A stretch of DNA of 64,000 bases from positions 62,001 to 126,000 of the forward strand of contig UCGV01000028.1 in NCBI GenBank assembly GCA_900471925.1, read 5' to 3'. The stretch is from Hyphomicrobiales bacterium. GTDB lineage: Bacteria > Pseudomonadota > Alphaproteobacteria > Rhizobiales > Rhizobiaceae. This document shows, piece by piece, positions 42,273 through 50,902 of this stretch. The notes beneath the pieces were generated by a model, which was not told the DNA's origin, searched no databases, and saw nothing but the letters and a program-made list of their open reading frames with translations. A program made the translations under genes and the position numbers. Positions within the stretch are counted from its first letter, which is position 1; every line of letters starts with the position of its first letter.

Positions 42273-43820
42273 ATGATCAGAATTGGTATTGACGTCGGCG
42301 GCACCAATACGGACGCCGTCATCATGAATGGACCGGAGGTCATTGCCGGTGTGAAGTCGGCGACGACAGCAGATGTCATGAGCGGGGTCGTCAACGCGCT
42401 GCGGGATGTGCTCGCCGCGTCAGGCATGGAGGCATCCGCGGTCGATTTCGTCATGATCGGCACCACGCATTTCACCAATGCCGTCGTACAGCGCCGCGAT
42501 CTTGCCCAGACGGCCGCGGTGCGCCTCGGTCTGCCGGCCACCGCGTCGCTGCCGCCGATGGTCGACTGGCCGGAGGATCTGAAACAGTCGATCGGCAATC
42601 ATGCCTATCTCGCCCATGGCGGCAACGAGTTCGACGGTCGCATGATCTCGCCGCTCGACGAGGACGAATTGCTGAAGATCGCTGCCGACATCAAGGCGAA
42701 GGGTATCAAGACGATCGCAATCACCTCCGTCTTCTCGCCTGTCAGCACCGACTTCGAAAAGCGTGCCGGCGAGATTTTCGAGAAGGCCATCCCTGGCGCC
42801 CATATCACGTTGTCCAGCGAAATCGGCCGCATCGGCCTGCTGGAGCGCGAGAATGCGGCGATCATGAATGCGTGCCTGCGCGACCTTTCGGAGCATGTGA
42901 TCAACGCCTTCCGCAAGGCGATCACGGAAGCAGGCATCAAGGGCAAGTTCTTCCTGACGCAGAATGACGGCACGCTGATGGATGCCGCCTTCGCCGAGAA
43001 ATTCCCGGTTCTGACCTTTGCTTCCGGTCCCACCAATTCCATGCGCGGCGCCGCTTTCCTGTCCGGCGTCAGCGATGCGATCGTTGTCGATATCGGCGGC
43101 ACGACGTCGGATGTCGGCTCTCTGCATAAAGGGTTCCCGCGGCAGGCGACGGTCGCTGTCGAAGTCGGCGGTGTGCGCACCAATTTCCGTATGCCCGACG
43201 TCTTTTCGATCGGCCTTGGCGGCGGTTCGCATGTCGTCGAAACGGAGAACGGCATCAAGGTCGGCCCGGTGTCTGTCGGCTACCGGATCCAGACCGAAGC
43301 GCTAGTCTTCGGCGGAAAGACGCTGACGACGACCGATATTACAGTTGCGGCGGGCAACGCCACGCTCGGCGATCCCGCCAAGGCGTCGCATCTTCCGGCC
43401 GATCTCCTGCAGCGCGTGCAGGAAAAGATCCACGATATGCTGGAGGATTGCGTCGAGCGCTCCCGTCTGTCGCCCGATCCCCTGCCGGTGATCGTCGTTG
43501 GCGGTGGCTCCATCCTCGTCAACAGGCCGATCGCAGGTCTTGAGGTGATCAAGCCGTCGCATTTCGGGGTTGCGAATGCGGTGGGTGCCGCAATCGCCCA
43601 GGTTTCGGGCGAGATCGACCGGGTTTACGCGCTTGCCGAGATGGGGCGTGAAAAATCCCTCGAAGACGCCAAGAGCCGTGCCGTCGAGGCTGCAGTTGCG
43701 GCGGGCGCGGCACGCGATTCCATCGAGATCGTCGATGTCGAGGATGTGCCGCTCGCCTATCTGCCGGGAAATGCCACCCGGATCCGCGTCAAGGCCGTGG
43801 GAGAGCTCAATGCCCGCTGA
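42273..43820 (+). CDS. HyuA-type hydantoinase/oxoprolinase subunit
   Basis: A 515-residue protein of the hydantoinase A / oxoprolinase family (HyuA_N plus HydA, ATPase fold). Nucleotide-binding stretches are IDVGGTNTDAVI at the start and VVDIGGTTSDVGSL in the middle. It is shorter than full HyuA (about 690) and has no partner HyuB gene nearby. HyuA-HyuB enzymes use ATP to open hydantoins or 5-oxoproline. Here the next two genes encode DUF917 proteins, and the stop overlaps the first of them by 11 bases, so HyuA may work with them. The substrate is probably a hydantoin-like cyclic amide brought in by the importer. Confidence 0.9.
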   Translation: MIRIGIDVGGTNTDAVIMNGPEVIAGVKSATTADVMSGVVNALRDVLAASGMEASAVDFVMIGTTHFTNAVVQRRDLAQTAAVRLGLPATASLPPMVDWPEDLKQSIGNHAYLAHGGNEFDGRMISPLDEDELLKIAADIKAKGIKTIAITSVFSPVSTDFEKRAGEIFEKAIPGAHITLSSEIGRIGLLERENAAIMNACLRDLSEHVINAFRKAITEAGIKGKFFLTQNDGTLMDAAFAEKFPVLTFASGPTNSMRGAAFLSGVSDAIVVDIGGTTSDVGSLHKGFPRQATVAVEVGGVRTNFRMPDVFSIGLGGGSHVVETENGIKVGPVSVGYRIQTEALVFGGKTLTTTDITVAAGNATLGDPAKASHLPADLLQRVQEKIHDMLEDCVERSRLSPDPLPVIVVGGGSILVNRPIAGLEVIKPSHFGVANAVGAAIAQVSGEIDRVYALAEMGREKSLEDAKSRAVEAAVAAGAARDSIEIVDVEDVPLAYLPGNATRIRVKAVGELNAR

Positions 43821-44913
43821 AGGTTATCTGCTGAAAGAAGAGGATCTGCTGCCTCTCTCCATTGGCGCAGCGTTGCTCGGCACCGGTGGCGGCGGCAATC
43901 CTTATATCGGCATGCTGCGGGCGCGCGAGTTGATGCGCAAGGGAGCGCAGGTGCGGGTGATCCCGCTGGAAGCGCTTGCCGATGAGAGCTGGATCGCCGA
44001 AGTCGGCGGCATCGGTGCGCCTGTCGTCGGTGTCGAAAAGATCGAGGAAGGCGGCGAGTGCTATCGGGCGATGCGCGCCGTCGAGGAAACGGCAGGCGTC
44101 AAGGTCTCGGCCGTCATTTCGGCCGAAATCGGCGGCGCCAATTCCATCGAGCCGATCATCGCCGCCGCCATGGCGGGATTACCGGTCGTCGATGGCGACG
44201 GCATGGGGCGCGCTTTCCCGGAAGTGCAGATGACGACCTACATGATCTACGGTGCGCCGGTTTCGCCGGCGGCGATCGCTGATGAGAAGGGCAATGTCGT
44301 CGTCTTCAAGGACATTATCGATATGTTCTGGCTCGAGCGTTTTGCCCGTGATACCGCAGTTGCCATGGGCGCTGGCGCGGGCTTTGCCGTTGCGCCGATG
44401 AGCGGCGAATTCGTTCGTCGCACGGCCGTTCCCGGAACGGTCAGCCAGGCGCTCGAGATCGGTCGCACCGTGCTCGATGCCCGCGCCAAGCGCCAGAATG
44501 TCGTCGAGCGCGTCGTCGAAAGTGCCGGTGCCAAGCTCTTCTTCACCGGCAAGATCATCGATATCCGCCGCGAACTGAAGGGTGGCTTTGCACGCGGCCA
44601 TGCCATCATCGCCGGCACCGGTGACTGGACGGGTTCGGAAGCCCGCATTGCCATCCAGAACGAAAATCTCGTGCTCTGGATCGATGAGAAGCCGGTCATC
44701 ATGGTGCCGGACCTGATCATGAATCTCGAAATCGACACCGGCGAACCGATCACCACGGAAATGCTGCGTTATGGCCAGCGTGTCGCCGTCATCGGCCTGC
44801 CGGTACACGACCTGATGAAAACGCCGCGCGCGCTTGAAATCGTCGGGCCGAAGGCTTTCGGCTTTCCGGAGCTGACATTCGAGCCGCTGGTTACGCGCGA
44901 GACCGCGCGATAG
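43810..44913 (+). CDS. DUF917 protein 1 (S-methyl-thiohydantoin desulfurase-like)
   Basis: A 367-residue protein of the DUF917 family, now named after S-methyl-thiohydantoin desulfurase. Hallmarks are LLGTGGGGNPYIG near residue 20 and VVDGDGMGRAFPE near 130, then SGEFVRRTAVPGTVSQALEIG. DUF917 genes regularly accompany HyuA. The start overlaps the HyuA stop, so the proteins are likely made in equal amounts and may form a complex. A second DUF917 copy follows at once. Confidence 0.88.
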   Translation: MPAEGYLLKEEDLLPLSIGAALLGTGGGGNPYIGMLRARELMRKGAQVRVIPLEALADESWIAEVGGIGAPVVGVEKIEEGGECYRAMRAVEETAGVKVSAVISAEIGGANSIEPIIAAAMAGLPVVDGDGMGRAFPEVQMTTYMIYGAPVSPAAIADEKGNVVVFKDIIDMFWLERFARDTAVAMGAGAGFAVAPMSGEFVRRTAVPGTVSQALEIGRTVLDARAKRQNVVERVVESAGAKLFFTGKIIDIRRELKGGFARGHAIIAGTGDWTGSEARIAIQNENLVLWIDEKPVIMVPDLIMNLEIDTGEPITTEMLRYGQRVAVIGLPVHDLMKTPRALEIVGPKAFGFPELTFEPLVTRETAR

Positions 44914-44921
44914 GGGGAATG

Positions 44922-46016
44922 ATGAAAACGTTGAGAACGATCCACGCGGAAGACCTCGAAGACATCGCGATCGGCGGTGCCATTCTTGGCACCGGCGGCG
45001 GCGGCGATCCCTATGTCGGCAAGCTGATGGCACAGGAAGCGATCCGCAAGCATGGCCCCGTCAAGCTTGTCAACGCCGAAGACCTGCCCGACGATGCGCT
45101 GGTCGTTCCGGTCTGCATGATGGGCGCGCCGACCGTGATGACCGAGAAGCTTCCCCAGGGCGAGGAACTGATGAACGCGTTCCGTCAGCTCGAGAAGGTG
45201 CTGGGGCGCAAGATCGATGCCGTTGTCTGCGGCGAGGCGGGCGGTATCAATTCCACCACGCCATTCGTGGTCGCTGCGGCAAGCGGCCTGCCGCTGGTCG
45301 ATGGCGACGGCATGGGGCGTGCCTATCCCGAATTGCAGATGGAGACCTTCACGCTGCACGGCGTTTCGGCCACGCCGATGGTGCTTTGCGACGACAAGGG
45401 GAATTCGCTGGTTCTGGAGACCGTGAGCAACGGCTGGACCGAGCGTCTGGCGCGGGCGGCGACTGTGGAAATGGGAGGCTCCGCGCTGCTCGCCTTCTAT
45501 CCGATGAGCGGCGAGGTCGCCAGGAAGGCAGTCGTTCGCGGCACGCTCTCCCTCTGCCTCAGCCTCGGCCGGACGTTGCGCGAAACCCGGTCGGCGCATG
45601 CCGATCCGGTTGCCGCCATTACCAAATTGCTGGGTGCAAGCATCATCTTCAACGGCCGCGTCAAGGACGTCGACCGGCGCACGATCGGCGGTTTCGCACG
45701 CGGAAGCGCGCGGTTCGACGGCGTGGATGAATGGAAGGGCCATAGTTTCAAGCTGGACTTCCAGAACGAGTTCCTGATGGCCGAACGGGATGGCAAGATC
45801 ATTTGCACCACACCCGATCTCATCACGCTGCTCGAAGTCGAGTCCGGCGCGCCGGTGACGGCGGATTCCCTGCGGTACGGGCTGCGTCTCGTGGCGCTCG
45901 CCTTCCCTTGCAATCCGCAATGGCAGACACCGGCGGGAATTGCTTTGGTGGGACCGCGATATTTTGGATACGATACCGACTATACGCCGTATCCCTTCGC
46001 AGCGGTCGGCGCGTAG
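44922..46016 (+). CDS. DUF917 protein 2 (paralogue)
   Basis: A 364-residue DUF917 protein with the same landmarks as its neighbour: ILGTGGGGDPYVG, LVDGDGMGRAYPE and MSGEVARKAVVRGTLSLCLSLG. The two are clearly paralogous but have diverged throughout, so this is not a recent duplication. Of two adjacent ATGs, the second (44922) is better spaced (four bases) from AGGGGG. It is the last gene of the operon and ends in a strong hairpin. It may form a hetero-oligomer with the first copy or have another substrate. Confidence 0.87.
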   Translation: MKTLRTIHAEDLEDIAIGGAILGTGGGGDPYVGKLMAQEAIRKHGPVKLVNAEDLPDDALVVPVCMMGAPTVMTEKLPQGEELMNAFRQLEKVLGRKIDAVVCGEAGGINSTTPFVVAAASGLPLVDGDGMGRAYPELQMETFTLHGVSATPMVLCDDKGNSLVLETVSNGWTERLARAATVEMGGSALLAFYPMSGEVARKAVVRGTLSLCLSLGRTLRETRSAHADPVAAITKLLGASIIFNGRVKDVDRRTIGGFARGSARFDGVDEWKGHSFKLDFQNEFLMAERDGKIICTTPDLITLLEVESGAPVTADSLRYGLRLVALAFPCNPQWQTPAGIALVGPRYFGYDTDYTPYPFAAVGA

Positions 46017-46031
46017 GCCAAGAAAAAGTTG

Positions 46032-46067
46032 AGGGCGCCGTGCGTGCGAGCGAACGCACAGCGCCCT
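46032..46067. terminator. Bidirectional terminator hairpin
   Basis: AGGGCGC-c-GTGCGT (46032-46045) pairs with ACGCAC-a-GCGCCCT (46054-46067), loop of eight bases. On the minus strand it is followed by a TTTTTCTT run (46019-46030 region), so it ends the TetR transcript well and probably also the DUF917 operon. It overlaps the last codon of the TetR gene. Confidence 0.8.
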
Positions 46068-46713
46068 AAGCGGCGCATCCCTTCAGAAAAATATCTGCGC
46101 ACATTCTTGCCCTTGCTGCGATCTCTTCGATATTTGGCGGCGGCAGTTGGCGCAGCATCGCGGCCCGCTGAGGCTCCATGATCATCATGCCGCGCAATAT
46201 GCCACATGCGGCGTGCGGGTCTTCGAGTTTGATCAGCCCGCGCTCCACCTGGCGGCGCAGCCAGTTTTCCATTGACGTGTTAGTCCGCACGATCGCCTTC
46301 TCGTAAAAGGAGGTCGCAAGTTCGGGGAACCGATCGGACTCGCCGATAACAAGGCGGGTAATCGTGATCGTATCCTGCGACAGCGTCAGCATGCCATAGG
46401 CCATCAGCATGCGCTCCAACCCCTGGCGGAGCTCCGCCGTCGCCAGGCTGCCGGGATCGAGTGCAAGCAGAAAGCGTCCCGTGCGATCCGCGACCATTTC
46501 GGAGAACAGATCTGCCTTGGTGGGAAACAGGCGATAGAGCGTCTTCGTCGAAACACCAGCCTCCTGCGCGATCGCAGCGATGCTGACGGCGGCATAGCCA
46601 TTCTCGTGAAACTGCTTGTTGGCGGCCTCGATGAGCACGCTGCGCGTATCTTCATCGCAGCGCACCTGCGGCCTGCCGCGCGCCTTCTTCTCGATTTCTT
46701 GATTTTCGACCAT
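46066..46713 (-). CDS. TetR/AcrR-family repressor
   Basis: A 215-residue TetR-type repressor. The helix-turn-helix is at residues 35-70 (AAIAQEAGVSTKTLYRLFPT) and the rest is the ligand-binding domain. It is divergent from an EmrA/EmrB-type efflux pair with 136 bases between the starts, where three related GGAAA half-sites lie; it most likely represses both itself and the pump and responds to a toxic compound or plant phenolic. Confidence 0.9.
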   Translation of the reverse strand: MVENQEIEKKARGRPQVRCDEDTRSVLIEAANKQFHENGYAAVSIAAIAQEAGVSTKTLYRLFPTKADLFSEMVADRTGRFLLALDPGSLATAELRQGLERMLMAYGMLTLSQDTITITRLVIGESDRFPELATSFYEKAIVRTNTSMENWLRRQVERGLIKLEDPHAACGILRGMMIMEPQRAAMLRQLPPPNIEEIAARARMCADIFLKGCAA

Positions 46714-46718
46714 CGCAA

Positions 46719-46783
46719 TTTTCCAAATTCTTGTTGACTTCTCTTTTTTAACTCATATTTTGGAAAACATCAAGTTTCCTAAA
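46719..46783. promoter_or_regulatory. TetR operator cluster between regulator and pump
   Basis: Three copies of a TTTGGAAAA-like element: complement at 46719-46727, direct at 46758-46767 and complement at 46775-46783. The right two form TTTnGGAAA-N8-TTTCCnAAA, a dyad overlapping the pump promoter; the left one lies next to the regulator start. Confidence 0.6.
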
Positions 46784-46849
46784 TTGAACTTGAGCCAAAT
46801 TTCAAGGCCGCGGCCAAGACGACAGCGACCTTCCACCAGGAGAGAGACG

Positions 46850-48052
46850 ATGTCCGTCACCAAGTTGCATGCCCTGAACAATAACGCCGCTCCCGCGGAT
46901 TCATCGGCCACCGCCGAGGCCAGTCCTGCAACGCTCGACGCCGGCAAGACGCCGCGTGTCGCAGAACCCACCGCTTCCGTACCGGCTGCGGAAACCCCGG
47001 CTCGCAAGCGCGGCGGCCGCAAGTTCCTGATTGGCGTGGCCGCCATCGCCATCATCGCCGCCGGCGCTTATTATGGCCATAACTACTGGACGGTCGGCCG
47101 TTTCGAAGTCGAGACCGACGATGCCTATGTCAAGGCCGACAGCACGACCGTTGCCCCGAAGGTTTCGGGCTATCTCGCCGAGGTCCTTGTCGGCGACAAC
47201 GAAACCGTCAAGGCCGGCCAGCCGCTCGCTCGTATCGATGATCGAGATTTCCGCACCGCGCTTGATCAGGCAAAGGCCGATGTCGCCGCTGCCGAAGCGA
47301 CCGTCAACGCCAAGCAGGCTTCGCTCGATATTCAGCAATCGACCATCGCAGCCGCACGCGCCACGCTCGACGTTGACAAGGCCAACGAGACATTCGCCGA
47401 GCAGAATAACGCGCGTTATACCAATCTTGCCACCAACGGCTATGCGCCGGTGCAGACCGCCCAGCAGGCGGCTTCCGCCATTGCTGCCGCCAAGGCGACG
47501 ATCGTACGGGATACCGCTGCCCTCGATGCTGCAACCAAGCAGGTCGAGCTTCTGAATGCCGAGCTTGCGCAGGCCAAGGCAACTCTTGCTCACGACCAGG
47601 CTGTCGCACAGCAGGCCGAACTCAATCTCTCCTACGCGACGATTGTCGCGCCTATCGACGGCACTGTTGGCAACCGTACGCTCCGCGTCGGCCAATATGT
47701 CCAGGCCGGGACCCAGCTGATGGCCGTGGTGCCGACGACGGCTGCCTATGTCGTCGCCAACTACAAGGAAACGCAGCTGACAGATGTCCATGCCGGCCAG
47801 CCAGTCGCCATCGAGGTCGATATGTTCCCCGGCCGCACCTATCGCGGCCATGTCGATAGCCTGTCTCCGGCAAGCGGCCAGGAATTCGCTCTGCTGCCGC
47901 CTGATAATGCCACCGGCAACTTCACCAAGGTTGTTCAGCGTATTCCGGTCAAGATCGTGCTTGACGGCGATGCCGCCGAAAAGGGCGACCTGCGCCCCGG
48001 CATGTCCGTCCAGCCGAGCATCGACACCAAGGTCGATGCTGCAAACAACTAA
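46850..48052 (+). CDS. EmrA/HlyD-type membrane fusion protein
   Basis: A 400-residue periplasmic adaptor: an Ala/Pro-rich cytoplasmic leader (1-55), one membrane helix (59-75), a first barrel-sandwich half (VAPKVSGYLAEV), a long alpha hairpin of coiled-coil type (150-260) and the second half with VAPIDGTVGNRTLRVGQYV. AGGAG lies seven bases before the ATG at 46850; open frame upstream lacks a site. It works with the adjacent 14-helix MFS pump. Confidence 0.92.
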   Translation: MSVTKLHALNNNAAPADSSATAEASPATLDAGKTPRVAEPTASVPAAETPARKRGGRKFLIGVAAIAIIAAGAYYGHNYWTVGRFEVETDDAYVKADSTTVAPKVSGYLAEVLVGDNETVKAGQPLARIDDRDFRTALDQAKADVAAAEATVNAKQASLDIQQSTIAAARATLDVDKANETFAEQNNARYTNLATNGYAPVQTAQQAASAIAAAKATIVRDTAALDAATKQVELLNAELAQAKATLAHDQAVAQQAELNLSYATIVAPIDGTVGNRTLRVGQYVQAGTQLMAVVPTTAAYVVANYKETQLTDVHAGQPVAIEVDMFPGRTYRGHVDSLSPASGQEFALLPPDNATGNFTKVVQRIPVKIVLDGDAAEKGDLRPGMSVQPSIDTKVDAANN

Positions 48053-48075
48053 GCGAAAGGGCAGGAGATCGTGTC

Positions 48076-49665
48076 ATGTCCAGTATCGCAGCAACACCAG
48101 GCGCCATACCGCAACCGCGTGCCAGCGCCAGCACCAGGGATTGGATCGCCGTTCTCGCCGGCATGATCGGCGCCTTCATGGCGATCCTCAATATCCAGAT
48201 CACCAATGCCTCCCTCCTCGATATCGAGGGCGGCATCGGTACAGGCGTCGACAACGGCGCCTGGATTTCCACCTCCTACCTGATCGGCGAGATCGTCGTC
48301 ATTCCGCTGACGGCCTATTTCAGCAATGTCTTCTCGTTCCGCCGCTATATTCTGGTCAATTCGATCCTGTTTCCGCTGTTTTCGATGGCCTGTGCCTTCG
48401 CGCATGACCTTGGCACGATGATCCTGCTGCGCGGTCTGCAGGGCTTTGCCGGCGGCGTACTGATCCCCATGGCCTTCACCATGGTGCTGACCAAACTGCC
48501 GAAGAACCAGCAGCCGCTTGGCCTGGCAATCTTTGCGCTCTCGGTTACGTTTGCGCCGGCCATCGGCCCGACGATCGGCGGCTACCTGACGGAAAACTAC
48601 GGCTGGCAGACGATCTTCTTCATCAACACTATCCCGAGCCTGATCATGGCCGCGGCACTGGCGCTCACGCTCGAAAAGCAGCCGATGCGGCTTAGCCTCC
48701 TGAAGGAGGGTGACTGGGCCGGCATCATTACGATGGCGATCGGCCTCTCGGCCCTGCAGACGGTGCTTGAGGAAGGCAACAAGGACGACTGGTTCTCCTC
48801 GCCCTTCATCATCAAGCTCAGCATCGTCGCCTTCGTCTTCCTTGCCGCCTTCATCTGGATCGAACTGACGGTCAAGAAGCCACTTGTGAAGCTGAGCCTC
48901 CTGACACAGCGCAATTTCGGTATCGGCGTGCTGGTGAATGTTCTGGTCGGCGTCGCGCTGTTCGGCACGGTCTATATCCTGCCGCAATATCTTGGCCAGG
49001 TGCAGCGCTACAATGCTGAGCAGATCGGCAACGTGCTTGCCTGGACCGGCCTGCCGCAATTGCTGCTGATCCCGCTGGTTCCCGTCCTGATGAAGCGTTT
49101 CGACGCGCGTTACATCGGCTTCCTCGGCATCTCGATCTTCGCGATCAGCTGCTTCATGAACATCACGCTTTCGGCCAACAATGCCGGCGATCAGTTCTGG
49201 ATTCCGAATATCGTGCGCGCCATCGGCCAGGCTCTGGTGCTGACGCCTATCACTGCCATCACGACCGGCGGCATTGCGCCGTCCGATGCTGCCGCCGCTT
49301 CGGGACTGACCAACATGCTGCGTAATCTCGGCGGTGCGGTTGGTACAGCATCGCTCGGCACGATCCTGACGAAGCGGGAGCAATTCCATTCGAACATCAT
49401 CGGCCAGTCGATCACGCTGACCCGGGACGAAGTGCGCGACCGGCTCAACCAGCTCACGGGCTATTTCATCCAGCATGGCGTCACGGACCAGGCCGTCGCC
49501 TATCAGAAGGCGATTGTCGCCCTGGGTCAGACGGTCAAGCGTCAGGCTCTGATCATGGGCTTCAGCGATACGTTCGCGGTTATCGGTGTGGTGCTGGCAC
49601 TGGCGGCAGTCGCTCTGCTCTTCACCAGAAAGTCGCAGGCCGGGGGCGGTGCCGGCGCCCATTAA
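48076..49665 (+). CDS. DHA2-family drug:H+ antiporter (EmrB type)
   Basis: A 529-residue MFS transporter of the 14-helix DHA2 family. It has the WISTSYLIGEIVVIPLTAY segment, the loop-2/3 region with RGLQGFAGG and motif C-like VTFAPAIGPTIGGYLTE in helix 5. It lies 23 bases after the adaptor gene and ends in a perfect terminator. Together with the adaptor and an outer-membrane channel it would expel hydrophobic toxins across both membranes. Confidence 0.93.
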   Translation: MSSIAATPGAIPQPRASASTRDWIAVLAGMIGAFMAILNIQITNASLLDIEGGIGTGVDNGAWISTSYLIGEIVVIPLTAYFSNVFSFRRYILVNSILFPLFSMACAFAHDLGTMILLRGLQGFAGGVLIPMAFTMVLTKLPKNQQPLGLAIFALSVTFAPAIGPTIGGYLTENYGWQTIFFINTIPSLIMAAALALTLEKQPMRLSLLKEGDWAGIITMAIGLSALQTVLEEGNKDDWFSSPFIIKLSIVAFVFLAAFIWIELTVKKPLVKLSLLTQRNFGIGVLVNVLVGVALFGTVYILPQYLGQVQRYNAEQIGNVLAWTGLPQLLLIPLVPVLMKRFDARYIGFLGISIFAISCFMNITLSANNAGDQFWIPNIVRAIGQALVLTPITAITTGGIAPSDAAAASGLTNMLRNLGGAVGTASLGTILTKREQFHSNIIGQSITLTRDEVRDRLNQLTGYFIQHGVTDQAVAYQKAIVALGQTVKRQALIMGFSDTFAVIGVVLALAAVALLFTRKSQAGGGAGAH

Positions 49666-49684
49666 CATTCCGGATCGAATTTGA

Positions 49685-49713
49685 AACAGGCCCGCCAGGG
49701 CCTGTTTTTCTTT
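49685..49713 (+). terminator. Rho-independent terminator after the efflux operon
   Basis: AACAGGCCC-GCCA-GGGCCTGTT, a nine-base perfect stem with four-base loop, followed by TTTCTTT, 19 bases past the pump stop codon. Textbook intrinsic terminator. Confidence 0.92.
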
Positions 49714-49728
49714 ATGGTGGCCAGTTCG

Positions 49729-50802
49729 TTACGCTGTTTTCAACAACGGCAATAGTTGGGTGCCTTGCCGCTTGATCTCCGAGAGATAGGGCGTATCAGA
49801 CAGTACGAAATGCGTGATGCCCAGCGCCTGATATTTGTGCAGCGACCGGGCGACATCTTCCGCCGAACCGACGAGCCAGGTCGTACCGGCTCCGCCCCCG
49901 CCGAACTTGCCGGGCGCGGTGTAGAGATTGTCGTCGAGCACGTCACCGCGCTGATGCAGATCGAGCAGGCGCTGCTGGCCGACGGCAACGGTGCGCTTGT
50001 GGTCGTTCCAGCCGGCCCCGCTGCTGGCGGCCATTTCGGCGACCTTCGCCTCCGCATCGGCCCAGGCTTCCTCTGTCGTGTCGCGCACCAGCGTGGTGAT
50101 CCTCAGTCCGAACTGAAGCGGTGGCAGGTCGCGGTCGAGGTCACGGCTCAGCCGCTTCAGTCGCTCGATGCGCTCGCGTACGCCATCGAGCGGTTCGCCC
50201 CAGAAAAGCTGGACATCGGCTTCCGTGGCGGAGACGCGTTCGGCTGCCTCCGAGGCGCCGCCGAAATAAAGCTTCGGGTGGAGACGGTCGCCCCGGGCTT
50301 CGAGACGCGGAACGACGGTGGATTCGGTGACCCCGAAATGCTCGCCGGCATAGGTGACATTTTCTTCAAGCCACAGTCTGCGGACCAGCCGCATGAATTC
50401 CTTGGTGCGGGCATAACGATGGGCCTGGTCACCTTCGCTGTCGCCATAGGCGGCGAGATTGTCCTGGCCGGACACGATGTTGATGCGCACTCGCCCGCCG
50501 GTGAGATGGTCGAGCGAAGCAGCAGCGGACGCGAAATTCGCCGGCCGCCAGTATCCGGGGCGGATCGCGATCAGTGGTTCGAATGTGGTTGTGCGTGCCG
50601 CAAGTGCCGTTGCCACGGTAAAGGTATCCGGACGGCCCCAGCCGGTGCCGATGAGGGCACCCTTCCAGCCATATTCCTCGAGTGCCTTTGCATGGTTCGT
50701 CAATGTTTCCAGGCTGTTATGGTTTTCTGTCGTCGCATCGCCGCGATGCCCTGACTTGACGACGTTGGGGATGTACCAGAGGAATTCCGGATTGCTGCTC
50801 AT
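49729..50802 (-). CDS. FMNH2-dependent alkanesulfonate-type monooxygenase (SsuD-like)
   Basis: A 357-residue luciferase-like flavin monooxygenase of the SsuD group: FLWYIPNV at the start, then LIGTGWGRPDTF, AIRPGYWRP, LDHLTGGRVRINIVSG and GGGAGTTWLVGS near the end. SsuD-type enzymes cleave alkanesulfonates to aldehyde and sulfite. The ATG at 50802 (MSSNPEF) matches the family N terminus; a longer open frame upstream has no family sequence. No NADPH:FMN reductase (SsuE) is encoded beside it. It is the last gene of the sulfonate cluster. Confidence 0.87.
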   Translation of the reverse strand: MSSNPEFLWYIPNVVKSGHRGDATTENHNSLETLTNHAKALEEYGWKGALIGTGWGRPDTFTVATALAARTTTFEPLIAIRPGYWRPANFASAAASLDHLTGGRVRINIVSGQDNLAAYGDSEGDQAHRYARTKEFMRLVRRLWLEENVTYAGEHFGVTESTVVPRLEARGDRLHPKLYFGGASEAAERVSATEADVQLFWGEPLDGVRERIERLKRLSRDLDRDLPPLQFGLRITTLVRDTTEEAWADAEAKVAEMAASSGAGWNDHKRTVAVGQQRLLDLHQRGDVLDDNLYTAPGKFGGGGAGTTWLVGSAEDVARSLHKYQALGITHFVLSDTPYLSEIKRQGTQLLPLLKTA

Positions 50803-50902
50803 GCGATGGGCCTGCACTTCTTCGGGGTGAATAATCAAGACTAGGGTGGCCGGGCTCGATTGCCATGCCCAGCCACTCTGCGTTTCAGGTGGCAGATCTA
50901 TC

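Noticed and set aside
48049..49668. 539-aa minus-strand open frame
   Set aside because: Antisense of the EmrB-type pump; rich in Asp, Arg and His as expected from reversed hydrophobic codons, no domain.
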